Under the pieces are notes generated by a model that did no database searches, was not told the DNA's origin, and worked only from the letters and a program-made list of their open reading frames with translations. Shown piece by piece: positions 48,758 through 59,664 of a stretch of 64,000 nucleotides of DNA. Position numbers and translations under genes: made by a program. Source of the stretch: Corynebacterium glucuronolyticum DSM 44120 (GTDB taxonomy: Bacteria > Actinomycetota > Actinomycetes > Mycobacteriales > Mycobacteriaceae); the NCBI RefSeq assembly GCF_030440595.1, contig NZ_CP047452.1, positions 1,860,001 through 1,924,000 on the forward strand. Reading direction: 5' to 3'. Every line of letters starts with the position of its first letter. Within the stretch, counting starts at the first letter, position 1.

Positions 48758-49834
48758 GTGGCTTTTGAACTAGCATCCGTCCAGGCAGGCGTTACCAAAA
48801 ACCTGCAGGAATTCTTGGCATCCCACCGGCCCCACGTCAGCGCCATAGGATCACACGTCGACGTGGCATCTGAAGCACTGAGTGACTTCGTGGTCTCCGG
48901 CGGCAAGCGTGTTCGCCCCCTCTATGCCTGGGCCGGGTACGTCGGCGGTGGTGGCGACGAATCTAACACCGCCGTTCAGCGCGCATGTTCTTCGCTCGAG
49001 TTCATCCAGGCGTGCGCTCTCATCCATGATGACATCATCGATGCCTCAGATACCCGTCGTGGCAATCCCACTGTTCATCGCCGGATGGAAACGTACCTCC
49101 GCGATTACCCTGGCTTCTCTGGCCCAACGGAGAGAGCCGCAGAGTTTGGAACCTCCGTAGCCATCCTCATTGGAGACTTAGCACTCGTCTGGGCAGAGGA
49201 TATGTTCATGGAGTCCGGGGTCGAGCTCAGCGACCTTATGCGAGCCCGACCAGCATGGAACGCCATGCGAGCCGAGGTTATCGGTGGTCAGATCCTAGAT
49301 ATCAGTGCCGAGGCCGTGGGAGAAACAAGCGAGGACACGGCTCGCCGTGTCAACATCTACAAGACAGCCTCCTACACGATCACCCGGCCTCTTCAGATCG
49401 GTGGCCTCCTCGCTGGTGTTGATGACTCCACTCTGGAAGCGTTTGCAGGTTACGGTCGCAACTTGGGGATCGCTTTTCAGCTTCGCGATGATCTCCTCGG
49501 TGTTTTCGGTGATCCCTCGGTAACGGGAAAGCCAGCAGGCGATGACCTGCGCGAAGGAAAGCGCACGGAGTTGCTGGCTGTCGCCGTCGACAAGCTCAAC
49601 GGAACCCCCGAGGCGCAGTACCTCCTCGATAATGTTGGCACAACATCCGACCCTGCGACGATAGCCCGACTCGCCGACATCATCCGCGCTTCCGGCGCGG
49701 CCGATGACATGGAACGCCGTATCGCTACGCTTCGTGACACTGGCCTTTCGTGCCTCGACACCGCTGCAATCTCGGATGATGCCACAACGATCCTCAAAGA
49801 ACTCGCCATTAAGACCACGCAGCGTACCAAATGA
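48758..49834 (+). CDS. idsA: Polyprenyl (geranylgeranyl-type) diphosphate synthase
   Basis: The 358-residue trans-prenyltransferase has both Asp-rich motifs: HDDIIDASDTRRG (first, about residue 90) and QLRDDLLGVFGD (second, about residue 243). It makes C15-C20 or longer prenyl diphosphates from IPP for isoprenoids such as menaquinone side chains. The exact chain length is not shown. AAGGAG lies five bases before the GTG. The stop codon overlaps the mptA start (ATGA), as in the idsA-mptA order of other mycolata. Confidence 0.93.
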   Translation: MAFELASVQAGVTKNLQEFLASHRPHVSAIGSHVDVASEALSDFVVSGGKRVRPLYAWAGYVGGGGDESNTAVQRACSSLEFIQACALIHDDIIDASDTRRGNPTVHRRMETYLRDYPGFSGPTERAAEFGTSVAILIGDLALVWAEDMFMESGVELSDLMRARPAWNAMRAEVIGGQILDISAEAVGETSEDTARRVNIYKTASYTITRPLQIGGLLAGVDDSTLEAFAGYGRNLGIAFQLRDDLLGVFGDPSVTGKPAGDDLREGKRTELLAVAVDKLNGTPEAQYLLDNVGTTSDPATIARLADIIRASGAADDMERRIATLRDTGLSCLDTAAISDDATTILKELAIKTTQRTK

Positions 49835-51333
49835 CCTCAGCCGAAAAGACGCTTACCAGTCTCAGCAACGCTGCGCCCAGCCCACTCCTGCTTGGTACAG
49901 CGGGATCCGTTCTCATTGCCCTCGGCAGTTTCGGTGCTGGTGCAATTCGCTACAAAGGTGGCATTCTCCGCGCGTTGCACCTCGACTTTTTGTCCTTTGG
50001 ACATGGCGCATCCTTCTCCAACATTGTCCTGTGGTGTGGCCTCGTCCTATTCGTCCTCGCATGGTGCATCGCTGGGATGCGGCTGCACCATATTCGTCTC
50101 CGGCCGCTCCTTGTCTGGTGGACCGCACCACTGCTCCTCGCAGCCCCGATCCTTTCCCGCGATGTCTACTCCTACCTCATGCAGGGAGCTATGCTGCGCG
50201 ATGGATTCAACCCCTACACCCAAGGTGCTGCCGTCAATCCCGGACCCTTCCTCCTCGAGGTCTCCCACGATTGGCGAAACACAACCACGCCCTACGGGCC
50301 ACTCCACCTGTGGATCGGTGAGGGCATCACTCGAATTGTGGGTGAAAATGTCACGCTCGGCGTAATCTGCTACAAGCTTCTCTCCCTCGGAGGGTTTGCG
50401 CTCATTGCCTGGTGCGTGCCACGTATCGCGCGTCGCATCGGTGGCGACCCGCGTCTCGCGGTCTGGCTCGGGGTGCTTAATCCCGTGATGGTTTTTCACA
50501 TGGTCGGCGGGATGCACAACGAATCCGTCATGGTGGGCCTCGTCAGTCTCGGCATTTTGTGGGCAGTGACGGAACGCCCCTGGCACATTGTGGCAGCTGT
50601 TGCAGTGATTTCCGTCTCCGTTTCGCTTAAGGCTACTGCCGTCATCGCATTGCCATTCGTCGTCTGGATGGCAGTGCGGTGCCTGCACAACCGCTACGGC
50701 ATTCATCCCGCTATCGCCTTCGTCGGCTCCGGCATTGTCCTTGCCGCAGAGACCGTTGGCACAGTCGCTCTCGTCACAATAGCTTCCGGTACTAGTTGGG
50801 AATGGGTCTCGCAGATCACCGGAAACGCGAAGGTCATCAACCCCCTTGCGCTCCCGTCCCTCTTGGCCGGCTTCGTCACTCCAATCGGGCGCCTCATCGA
50901 CCCAGATTTTTCATACAACGCGGTTCTGGGAGGCATCCGCACCGTCACCAGCCTCCTCATGCTCATAGGCCTTGTCATCGCGTGGTGGTACTTCCGCAGG
51001 TCAACTCGTGACAATGTGCGGGGCACGGTTGCCGCCTATGCCTCTCTCATGGTGTTCAACTCCGTCACGCTGCCCTGGTATTACGCCAGTGCCCTCTCTC
51101 TTGTGGGGGCGATCAAGCCACCCCGTCGACTCATCCAGTTCACCATCGCTGCATCGCTAACCGTCAGTCTCTCCTTCGCAGGTTCCGGAAACCATCATCT
51201 GTATAACGGCTGGATCATGGTCCCGGTCATCTTCTGCTCTGCGATCGTCGCAATCGTTATCGAAAGGGCGCAACGCAGTAACGCCTATGCGCGGACGAAA
51301 CACTCCGCTGTTGCGGGGGTTAGGCGGGTGTAG
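49831..51333 (+). CDS. mptA: Alpha-(1->6) mannopyranosyltransferase (MptA-type GT-C)
   Basis: The 500-residue protein has about twelve membrane segments and the GT-C features of mannosyltransferases of lipomannan synthesis, with an acidic/Arg start in the first large loop (LSRDVYSYLMQGAMLRDGFN). It uses polyprenyl-phosphomannose to extend the alpha-1,6-mannan core of lipomannan/lipoarabinomannan. The choice of MptA over MptB rests on its neighbours (idsA upstream, pknL and aroG downstream). It overlaps idsA by four bases. Confidence 0.88.
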   Translation: MTSAEKTLTSLSNAAPSPLLLGTAGSVLIALGSFGAGAIRYKGGILRALHLDFLSFGHGASFSNIVLWCGLVLFVLAWCIAGMRLHHIRLRPLLVWWTAPLLLAAPILSRDVYSYLMQGAMLRDGFNPYTQGAAVNPGPFLLEVSHDWRNTTTPYGPLHLWIGEGITRIVGENVTLGVICYKLLSLGGFALIAWCVPRIARRIGGDPRLAVWLGVLNPVMVFHMVGGMHNESVMVGLVSLGILWAVTERPWHIVAAVAVISVSVSLKATAVIALPFVVWMAVRCLHNRYGIHPAIAFVGSGIVLAAETVGTVALVTIASGTSWEWVSQITGNAKVINPLALPSLLAGFVTPIGRLIDPDFSYNAVLGGIRTVTSLLMLIGLVIAWWYFRRSTRDNVRGTVAAYASLMVFNSVTLPWYYASALSLVGAIKPPRRLIQFTIAASLTVSLSFAGSGNHHLYNGWIMVPVIFCSAIVAIVIERAQRSNAYARTKHSAVAGVRRV

Positions 51334-51670
51334 TTGAGCTACTGGGCGTCCCCGGTTGACGTGCGCGGGGTATCACCGGTGGCTCGCTGGCTCCTTCGAC
51401 GAGGCACGACACAGTTTTAGGAGCAGTGGTTTTTCCCCTCGGTTTTCCAGCACACAGTACGACTCCCCTACGAAGCCCCCTCTTTTGCAGCCCGCGATGG
51501 GGCGATGACCACCATCTTCCCCGCGTGGCTGCGCCTGCGGCTCTCTTATAGCCTCGCGGGTACGGCCCCGCATGTGGTGCGTGCGTCTGCGACTCTGACC
51601 CCACGGCCGTTCCTCCGCTCCAAGAATTCACAGAAAACACCGCATAGATACCGAATCGACACGGTATTAA

Positions 51671-51766
51671 CATCGATTCGGAACCGGATCGATGCGTAAC
51701 CGGATCGATGCGTAACCGGATCGATTCGGAACCGGTTCGATGCGGTTACGGATCGAAACAGAGCCG
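51671..51766. repeat. Tandem repeat, 6 copies of 16 bp
   Basis: Six consecutive 16-bp units with consensus GATCGATGCGGAACCG; units 2 and 3 are identical. They lie in the 648-base gap between the convergent mptA and Rv2175c-like genes, 215-311 bases beyond the latter's stop. The units contain the palindromic core ATCGAT. The gap also holds GC-rich low-complexity sequence (51340-51620) with no gene. Confidence 0.95.
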
Positions 51767-51882
51767 GAGCGCACGAAATTGTCACGTTACCGGTACGGGG
51801 ACAAAGTTATGTGGCTGCGCACGCGGTGACAGACCATCCCCTGTGCTGGCCACGAATGGGCTTCATACGTGTGCATAGAAGA

Positions 51883-51907
51883 GGTGGCCGTTCCTATTAC
51901 GGCCACC
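51883..51907 (-). terminator. Hairpin downstream of the Rv2175c-like gene
   Basis: A perfect 9-bp stem GGTGGCCGT / ACGGCCACC with a 7-base loop and a TCTTCTAT tail on the minus strand, 75 bases beyond the stop codon. Confidence 0.65.
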
Positions 51908-51981
51908 GTCTATTCCCATGCATTGACGGGTGTCGCTCTCCCCCCCACAGGCTGTAGCGAGGGCGTTGACACCCCGTGTTC

Positions 51982-52350
51982 TTAAAAGGCCATGGCCTGC
52001 GCACGGCGAAGTACTTCGCGGGCGAGGTGACCATGGAAGGCATCGACAGGACGACCGGGAAGGGTCTCGTCTTCGGTGAAGAAGTAGCGGAGAATTTCCT
52101 CATCGTTGTAGCCACCGTCTGCTAACACGGTGATTGCTCCGGTGACGTGCTTGTTAAGAGTGTCATCGCCGTTGAAGAAACGCTTGGGAATACACAGCTG
52201 TTTGCCGGACTTGACGGCGATCACCTTGTGATCTTTGAGCAGCTGCTTCACACGGCTGAAGGGGACATTGAGCAGGTCGGCTACCTCGTCAAGAGTGTAG
52301 AGGGGTTCGCCTTCCGGCAGGACGTTTTCAGAAACTGGTACTGAACTCAC
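51982..52350 (-). CDS. Rv2175c-family DNA-binding protein
   Basis: From GTG 52350 the protein has 122 residues. A winged helix-turn-helix lies at about residues 15-60 (LYTLDEVADLLNVPFSRVKQLLKDHKV), cut here to DEVADLLNVPFSRVKQLLKD. The C-terminal half (GGYNDEEILRYFFTEDETLPG) is family-specific. In M. tuberculosis this protein is phosphorylated by the neighbouring PknL, which lowers DNA binding. The N-terminus here has serines but no threonine in its first ten residues. The gene is divergent from pknL with 67 bases between starts. The target genes are unknown. Confidence 0.87.
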   Translation of the reverse strand: MSSVPVSENVLPEGEPLYTLDEVADLLNVPFSRVKQLLKDHKVIAVKSGKQLCIPKRFFNGDDTLNKHVTGAITVLADGGYNDEEILRYFFTEDETLPGRPVDAFHGHLAREVLRRAQAMAF

Positions 52351-52417
52351 ACCCCTAACGTACCTTATGCCCGCCCCTAAATGGCATGGGGGGACCGATA
52401 TAAGCAATACTTGAGGC

Positions 52418-54550
52418 ATGAATGGCCCTCGCAATGGAGAACTACTTGACGGTCGCTACCGCGTTGAACGCCCGATCGCACGTGGTGGAATGTCCACGGT
52501 CTACCGCTGCGTCGACACGCGCCTGGGGCGAAACGTGGCTGCAAAAGTGCTCTCCCCCGAGTTGTCCGCTGACCCTGCCGCCCGTTCGCACTTTAAGCGC
52601 GAGGCAAGGGCGATGGCACAGCTCAGTCACCCGTGCCTGGTCAACGTGTACGACACGGGCTCCGACGGGGCGTACGACTTCCTCATCATGGAGCTCATCA
52701 CCGGAGGCACCCTCCGCGAGCTCACGGCTGAGCGCGGGCCAATGCCCCCGCATGCTGCCACCGCTGTCATGATTCCTGTGCTGACGGCCCTGTCCCTCGC
52801 CCACCGAGCCGGAATGGTGCACCGGGACATCAAACCCGACAACATCCTGATCAACGGCGACCACCAGGTCAAACTGTCGGATTTCGGGCTCGTCCGGGCA
52901 GCGTCGACAAGCGTCACGGGTTCCCACAAGATCACGGGGACGGTAGCCTACCTCAGCCCCGAACAAGTCACCGGTGAGCCGATCGGCCCGGCCTCCGACG
53001 TGTACTCCGCAGGCATCGTCTTGTTCGAGCTGCTCACCGGACGCACGCCTTTCTCCGGCGACGATGTATACGAGCATGCCCGAGCCCGCGTCACCGGGAT
53101 CGTCCCGCCCCCGAGCACGCTTATCGACGGTGTCCCCCACCTCTTTGATCATCTCATCGCCACTGCGACGGCGAGGGAACCAGAAGAACGGTTCAGCGAT
53201 GCGCAGGAGTTCCTCGATGCGCTCGAGGATGTCGCCCGCGAACTGCAACTACCTGAATACGAGGTGCCTGTCCCGCAGAACACCGCCGCCAAACGCGCAG
53301 GATCGAATCTCACGGTCGCCACCGATGTCCTCACCCGGACGGGTCATGAGACCGCAGTTCTCCCGACAGTCACTGCCCCGGCACAAAACCCCGAAACTGC
53401 TGTCATGCCCGCCAGCCAGGAGCACAATCAGCTTGCCGATTACGTGCAGGCCCCAGAGCCTGCCAGCCAACCCGAACCGGAGACGCAGCCGGAACCTGTA
53501 AGTAACCGCTCCACAGGCCGATTCATCGTGTGGTTTGTTGTCGTCGTGCTCATCGCCGCAGCCGTCGGCGTTGGTGGCTGGTGGTTCGGTTCGGGGCGCT
53601 ATGGCGAGCTGCCGGACATTACGGGTCTCAACCAAGATGCGGCATACACGCAGATCGATAACGCCGGCTTTGAGCCGGTCGTCATCGAGGTTTATGACAA
53701 CAATGTGCCCAAAGGCCAAGCCACGGGAACTGACCCGCTCACAGGCGAACGGGAGGTTCGGGGTCGCTCCGTTGTCCTCTATGTATCGCTCGGCAAGCCC
53801 ACGATTCCCGCGCTCCCGAGCTCGCAGAGCCCCGGGGAATACGAGCAGCAGCTGAAGAGCCGGACTCTGACACCTGTCATTGGCGAAGAGACCTACTCCG
53901 ATACCGTGCCCGAGGGACTCGTCGCTGCAGTTAATCCCCAGCCTGGCACGGAGGTAGCCGTCGGGTCGTCGGTGACCATCCACCTGTCCAAAGGCAAGAA
54001 GCCCGTCACTATCCCTGACCTCGTAGGAAAAAAGCTGGAGGATGCCATCGACGCTTTGAAGAAGGCTGGACTTGACCTCGGCGAGACAACGAAACAGTTT
54101 TCCGCAGATGTCGCCGGCGGCTCCGTCATCGCGTCCTCCCCGAAGGCTAACGAAACCACCGGCTCCGGCTCCTCCGTCGACCTCGTCGTGTCAAATGCCC
54201 TCACAGTCCCCGATGTCACGGGCAAGACCGTCGCGGAGGGGATTGAGACCCTCAAAAAGGCCGGATTTGAAGGAACCGCCGATTCTCAATCCGGCATCAT
54301 TGAAGCGGTGTATCCCAAGCCAGGAACCCGAGTGGAGCAGCAGGACAACAAAGTCGACCTTGTCGTCTCCGACAAGGTGCGCGTCCCAGACCTGACGGGT
54401 CTGTCACGCGAAGAGATCGACAAGACACTGCGTTCCCTCGGGCTTTCCGCCAAGCTGTATGGGATCTCCGGCGGGAAAGCCTACAAACAAACACCAACGG
54501 AGGGTACAAGCGTCGAAAAGCAAGATACCCTCCGTGTGTGGTTGAAGTAG
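52418..54550 (+). CDS. pknL: Serine/threonine protein kinase PknL with five PASTA domains
   Basis: The 710-residue protein has an N-terminal kinase domain (about residues 10-280): glycine loop RPIARGGMSTVY, catalytic VHRDIKPDN, DFGLVR, and activation loop TSVTGSHKITGT. A Pro/Glu-rich juxtamembrane linker and one membrane segment (IVWFVVVVLIAAAVGVGGWW, about 370-390) follow. The outside part has five PASTA repeats to the C-terminus, each ending in VVLYVS-, VTIHLS- or VDLVVS-like strands. PASTA domains bind muropeptides or lipid II. M. tuberculosis PknL lacks PASTA, while corynebacterial PknL has them. Confidence 0.95.
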   Translation: MNGPRNGELLDGRYRVERPIARGGMSTVYRCVDTRLGRNVAAKVLSPELSADPAARSHFKREARAMAQLSHPCLVNVYDTGSDGAYDFLIMELITGGTLRELTAERGPMPPHAATAVMIPVLTALSLAHRAGMVHRDIKPDNILINGDHQVKLSDFGLVRAASTSVTGSHKITGTVAYLSPEQVTGEPIGPASDVYSAGIVLFELLTGRTPFSGDDVYEHARARVTGIVPPPSTLIDGVPHLFDHLIATATAREPEERFSDAQEFLDALEDVARELQLPEYEVPVPQNTAAKRAGSNLTVATDVLTRTGHETAVLPTVTAPAQNPETAVMPASQEHNQLADYVQAPEPASQPEPETQPEPVSNRSTGRFIVWFVVVVLIAAAVGVGGWWFGSGRYGELPDITGLNQDAAYTQIDNAGFEPVVIEVYDNNVPKGQATGTDPLTGEREVRGRSVVLYVSLGKPTIPALPSSQSPGEYEQQLKSRTLTPVIGEETYSDTVPEGLVAAVNPQPGTEVAVGSSVTIHLSKGKKPVTIPDLVGKKLEDAIDALKKAGLDLGETTKQFSADVAGGSVIASSPKANETTGSGSSVDLVVSNALTVPDVTGKTVAEGIETLKKAGFEGTADSQSGIIEAVYPKPGTRVEQQDNKVDLVVSDKVRVPDLTGLSREEIDKTLRSLGLSAKLYGISGGKAYKQTPTEGTSVEKQDTLRVWLK

Positions 54551-54566
54551 GCGTCAGCCAGCGATC

Positions 54567-55964
<1,398 letters not shown>

Positions 55965-56030
55965 TCATTAATTCCTAGCACGTCCGAAGAATTACTACCA
56001 CTTCCGCCCCATTTTGTCCCACTGGGCGGA

Positions 56031-56537
56031 CTAAACTGCGGAGTTTCGGGCAGACAACGGGAGAACTGCCATGCACGCGTTGAATTTCGCGAGATTGTGG
56101 CGCGCGTCCACGAGAGCATCGTGGTTGCCCTGTGGCACCTCGGGCAGGCGCGGGCGGCCAGCCATTTCCCAATACTGCTTCAGCTCGTACGTAAACCGCG
56201 GCATGTCCCCCGGCAGGTCTTTCATCTCACCGAATAATTGGGCCAAGACAATGTGATCGTAATCCCCCACCCACGCCCACATCTGCGGACGGGACCCATC
56301 GGAATGAACAAAGCGATAAACCTCATCAGTAATTTGGGCAAGTGGTTTCCACGCAGCATCATCCTGTGGCGGGAGCTTGGGAAGCACCTGGGCACGCACA
56401 AAATGACCAGCTCGATCCGCATTGAACTCGGTTGAGACGGCGTAATATTCACGGCCATCCTCGGCGACAATGCCGATTGAGATCAATTCGATGGTCGAGC
56501 CATCTTCTATAAATTCTGTGTCATAAAAGTAGCGCAC
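56031..56537 (-). CDS. 3'-5' exoribonuclease (Rv2179c family, DEDDh)
   Basis: The 168-residue protein carries the DEDDh set: Asp and Glu in FYDTEFIEDG, Asp in WVGDYDHIV, and His/Asp in NHDALVDARHNL near the C-terminus. The M. tuberculosis homologue Rv2179c is an RNase T-like 3' exoribonuclease. The start is a GTG. It lies 66 bases upstream of aroG. In the upstream gap a doubled CCTAGG (56595-56609) may be an operator, and the gap to the next gene (56538-56800) shows no other structure. Confidence 0.88.
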   Translation of the reverse strand: MRYFYDTEFIEDGSTIELISIGIVAEDGREYYAVSTEFNADRAGHFVRAQVLPKLPPQDDAAWKPLAQITDEVYRFVHSDGSRPQMWAWVGDYDHIVLAQLFGEMKDLPGDMPRFTYELKQYWEMAGRPRLPEVPQGNHDALVDARHNLAKFNACMAVLPLSARNSAV

Positions 56538-56800
56538 GCAGGCTTTGTCCAGATTCTACAACGGCGACACCAACAGGTTTTCATGGGGAAAAACCCTAGG
56601 TGGCCTAGGTAAACATTCCAACCCCCAATGTAATCCCCCCAATGCCATGCGTGCGCGATATGTGATTCACAACACACGGTAATCGGGGGTACTGCCTAGC
56701 GACGCGATCCGTTTTTCCGCAGTGGCATACTGCTTCGCACTGCCGTGGGCGCTCCTTCCCCACAGCCGTCAGCACGACCCGGAAAACCGCACACCGCGCC

Positions 56801-57535
56801 CTACGCGCGGGGCTCTGCCCCCTCCGGGTACCCCTTGCCCGCTGCGAGGGATTTCTTCACATCAGCTGCGTACACATCCACATAATCGGTGCCCACTGCT
56901 TCTGCAAGAACATGCATGACGTGATCCACGACGGCACGCTGCGCCTCGTAGCTGCCCGGCTCGAGCCCCTTGGCGGACGCGAATGCATCTGCATCGATGG
57001 GCTCACACACAACAACCTCGACCTTTGCCGGGCGGAGGAACCAGGATCCGATGGGGTTAGCGCGACCAGAGCCTCGCATCGCGATGGGAATGATCGTCTC
57101 GCCTGTCTCGAAAGCGATCTTCGCAACACCACGCTTACCCTTATAGACCCGGCCGTCAGGGCTGCGGGTTCCCTCCGGGTAGATGCCGAAGAGATCACCT
57201 TTCGCCAGCACGTTCCGCGCGGCCTCGACAGCGGCGTCGCTAGCTGCAGAGGAGTTCCTGTCCACAGGAATCTGACCAACCGAGGTGAAGAACCACTTCT
57301 GGATCTTCCCAACCAGTCCCTCGCCAACAAAGTACTCCTTCTTCGCCAGGAAGGTGATCTGACGGGGGCACAACAACGGCAGGAAGAACGAGTCCACCAC
57401 AGACTGGTGCGAGGAGGCTAAAATCGCGGGGCCTGTGGCGGGGATACGCTCAGCATGGTAAATCTTCGGACGGTTGTACACGTACAAAAACGGCCCAAGA
57501 ATAGATTTAAACAGCGAATACCACTTGTTATGCAT
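56801..57535 (-). CDS. Lysophospholipid acyltransferase family protein (PlsC type)
   Basis: The 244-residue membrane-associated enzyme has the acyltransferase box SSHQSVVDSF (HX4D, about residue 43-48), FLAKKEYF and the FPEGTRS-type motif GIYPEGTRSPDGRV. It acylates a lysophosphatidate-like acceptor. In M. tuberculosis, relatives in this location (Rv2182c) act in phospholipid or PIM synthesis. It lies 31 bases downstream of the ROK gene and is probably co-transcribed with it. Confidence 0.9.
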   Translation of the reverse strand: MHNKWYSLFKSILGPFLYVYNRPKIYHAERIPATGPAILASSHQSVVDSFFLPLLCPRQITFLAKKEYFVGEGLVGKIQKWFFTSVGQIPVDRNSSAASDAAVEAARNVLAKGDLFGIYPEGTRSPDGRVYKGKRGVAKIAFETGETIIPIAMRGSGRANPIGSWFLRPAKVEVVVCEPIDADAFASAKGLEPGSYEAQRAVVDHVMHVLAEAVGTDYVDVYAADVKKSLAAGKGYPEGAEPRA

Positions 57536-57566
57536 GAAACAATCCTAAATTAGATGGGATCTACGG

Positions 57567-58529
57567 TTACACAACGGCCTCGCGGGCGAGGTCGGATACA
57601 CCGATCATACCCGCCGCAGAGCCCAATTCCGCGGTCTTCAGTCTCGCAAGTCTCCTAAAACCGGCACCGACAATGGACTCCGAGTACACTTCCTGCGCCT
57701 TATCCAGGTACAACGTGGCCTCGTCTGCGACGCCCCCGGCGATAACGATGAGTTCCGGATCGAGGACATCAGAGACGATGCTCAACCCATGCCCCAACCA
57801 CATTGCGAAGTTGTTCACCACGGCGAGAGCCGCCGGATCGCCCCGTTTCGCTGCCGCCATAATGACGCGACCGCTGAGTTTTTCAGGCTCGTCACGGTAG
57901 GCCCTAGCGAGCTCCGACTCCTCAAACTGCGCACATCCAATCACCTCACGCGCAGTTTCCTCCAAGGCCGTACCAGAGCAGTAACGTTCCAGGCACCCGT
58001 TCTTGCCACAGGAACATGAACGCCCACCGGGCACCACAACGAGGTGCCCGAACTCCGGAGCAACACCGAACGCACCGCGGTAAATGTTCCCGTCAACCAT
58101 CAAGGTGGCACCGATTCCCGTTCCGATGGCGAACAGTACCCATGTGCGCGCCTGCATAGCGGCACCGAATCGATATTCTCCCCACGCCGCAGAGTTTGCA
58201 TCGTGCTCGATGCGCACGGGGATGCCAAGCTTGCTTTCAAGCCGCTCACGCACGGGGGCGTTGCGCCACGGGACGTGCGGGCCGTAGGAGACTGTTTCTA
58301 GATCCGGGTCGATAAAGCCGGCGATAGCCAAACCACACGCCTCGATATCCCACGATGCTCGCAGTTTGTTGGCAACATGCACGATTCCTCTCTCCATCAT
58401 GTCCTCGGACGACGGTGTGGGAATCTGCGCTGAATCGAGGATAGTGCCGTTGCGATCTACCACTGCCCCTCTAAGATTCGTTCCTCCAATGTCAAACCCC
58501 AGAGTGAGGGGAGCTTTCGTACTCATCAT
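57567..58529 (-). CDS. glk: ROK family glucokinase
   Basis: The 320-residue protein has the ROK ATP site LGFDIGGTNLRGAVVD at the N-terminus, the catalytic Asp in RIEHDANSAAWGEYRFG (about residue 115) and the zinc-binding motif SCSCGKNGCLERYCSG. The DLFDIGGT-like start and EHDANSAA fit glucokinase, but other ROK sugar kinases share them. It phosphorylates glucose to glucose 6-phosphate. It lies between pimB' and plsC, all in the same direction. Confidence 0.9.
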   Translation of the reverse strand: MMSTKAPLTLGFDIGGTNLRGAVVDRNGTILDSAQIPTPSSEDMMERGIVHVANKLRASWDIEACGLAIAGFIDPDLETVSYGPHVPWRNAPVRERLESKLGIPVRIEHDANSAAWGEYRFGAAMQARTWVLFAIGTGIGATLMVDGNIYRGAFGVAPEFGHLVVVPGGRSCSCGKNGCLERYCSGTALEETAREVIGCAQFEESELARAYRDEPEKLSGRVIMAAAKRGDPAALAVVNNFAMWLGHGLSIVSDVLDPELIVIAGGVADEATLYLDKAQEVYSESIVGAGFRRLARLKTAELGSAAGMIGVSDLAREAVV

Positions 58530-58578
58530 TGGTAGGTGAACCTCCAGAGTTTCCTCTTTGCGCGAATGTAAAAGTCGA

Positions 58579-59661
58579 TTATAGCGCCAAGACGTGCTGA
58601 GCTATTTTTCCTATCTTCTCCCAACTCCATTCTCGTTCCACATATTCCCGGCCGGCTCGCCCCAGCCGCGCACGGAGTTCCGAATCACCTAATAGCTCCT
58701 TCAATTGCGCCGTGAGCTCCTCTGGTGAGTGGGCAACGAATCCGGTGTCTTCAGTGATCGTTTCGGGTGCACCACCGGACGCACCCGCAATGACAGGTAT
58801 CCCGCACGCCTGCGCCTCCAGGTAGACGATCCCAAGGCCTTCCACATCGAGGCCGCCAAGCCGTGTGCGGGCAGGCATAGCGAAGACATCAGCGGAGCGA
58901 ATGTACTCGACCATGGCAGAACGATCTACCCGCCCAGTAAAGGTCACTGGAAGCCCGTCGGCGAGTCGTCCGAGACGATTCGAGTCCGGCCCTTCCCCAA
59001 CGATGATGAGGCGCACGGGAAAAATATGAGCGAGAGAGGAGACGGATCGGATGAGCCAATCCTGCCCCTTTCGCTGCACGAGACGCGAAACACAAACAAC
59101 CCACAGCTCGCCTGCGTGGTCATACCCCAGCCCCGGGGTGAACCGGTGGATGTCAACGCCTGACGGCATGCGAACGTAGCGCGTGGATGACGAAAGAGCT
59201 GGTTCCAACTGAGCCCGGGTGTACTCGGAAATGTAGGTGACAACATCGACATCGGCGGAAATTTTCCGCACGAGCTGACGGGCACCTGGGATGAGCGTCC
59301 ACCCGACTTCGTGGCCATGGGTAGAGGCGACGATTTTCTTGGCACCCGCCGTGCGTGCAACGTTGGCTAGCAGGCCTAGTGGCGCTGCTGCTCCGAACCA
59401 CACCACGTCGATTCTGTACGCCGTGATGATGCGCGCCATCGAACGGACGACAGACGGAGTGGGAAGCAAGACCGTTTGCCTCATTCGGTGAACGGTGTAG
59501 GGCACACTCGAGTCGTATTTTCTCGCTTCTCTCTCATCCTGTGTAGAGGTCAACACATGGACAGTCGAGGGATCAAGAAGCGACACGAAATCCCGCACAT
59601 AGCTCTGAATCCCGCCAACTGTGGGCGGGAAATCGTTCGTGACAACGAGAACGTTAGACAT
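58579..59661 (-). CDS. pimB: GDP-mannose-dependent alpha-(1-6) phosphatidylinositol monomannoside mannosyltransferase (PimB')
   Basis: The 360-residue GT4 enzyme adds the second mannose in PIM synthesis (PIM1 to PIM2). Seen: N-terminal FPPTVGGIQSYVRDF, the GVDIHRFTPG motif, and the GT4 E-X7-E region LEAQACGIPVIAGASGGAPE. PIMs anchor lipomannan and LAM; mptA in this window extends the same chain. It begins three bases after the upstream nlpC stop codon. Confidence 0.93.
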   Translation of the reverse strand: MSNVLVVTNDFPPTVGGIQSYVRDFVSLLDPSTVHVLTSTQDEREARKYDSSVPYTVHRMRQTVLLPTPSVVRSMARIITAYRIDVVWFGAAAPLGLLANVARTAGAKKIVASTHGHEVGWTLIPGARQLVRKISADVDVVTYISEYTRAQLEPALSSSTRYVRMPSGVDIHRFTPGLGYDHAGELWVVCVSRLVQRKGQDWLIRSVSSLAHIFPVRLIIVGEGPDSNRLGRLADGLPVTFTGRVDRSAMVEYIRSADVFAMPARTRLGGLDVEGLGIVYLEAQACGIPVIAGASGGAPETITEDTGFVAHSPEELTAQLKELLGDSELRARLGRAGREYVEREWSWEKIGKIAQHVLAL

Positions 59662-59664
59662 GCG

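Noticed and set aside
51671..51766. CRISPR array
   Set aside because: Units are contiguous 16-bp repeats without spacers, and no cas genes are nearby.
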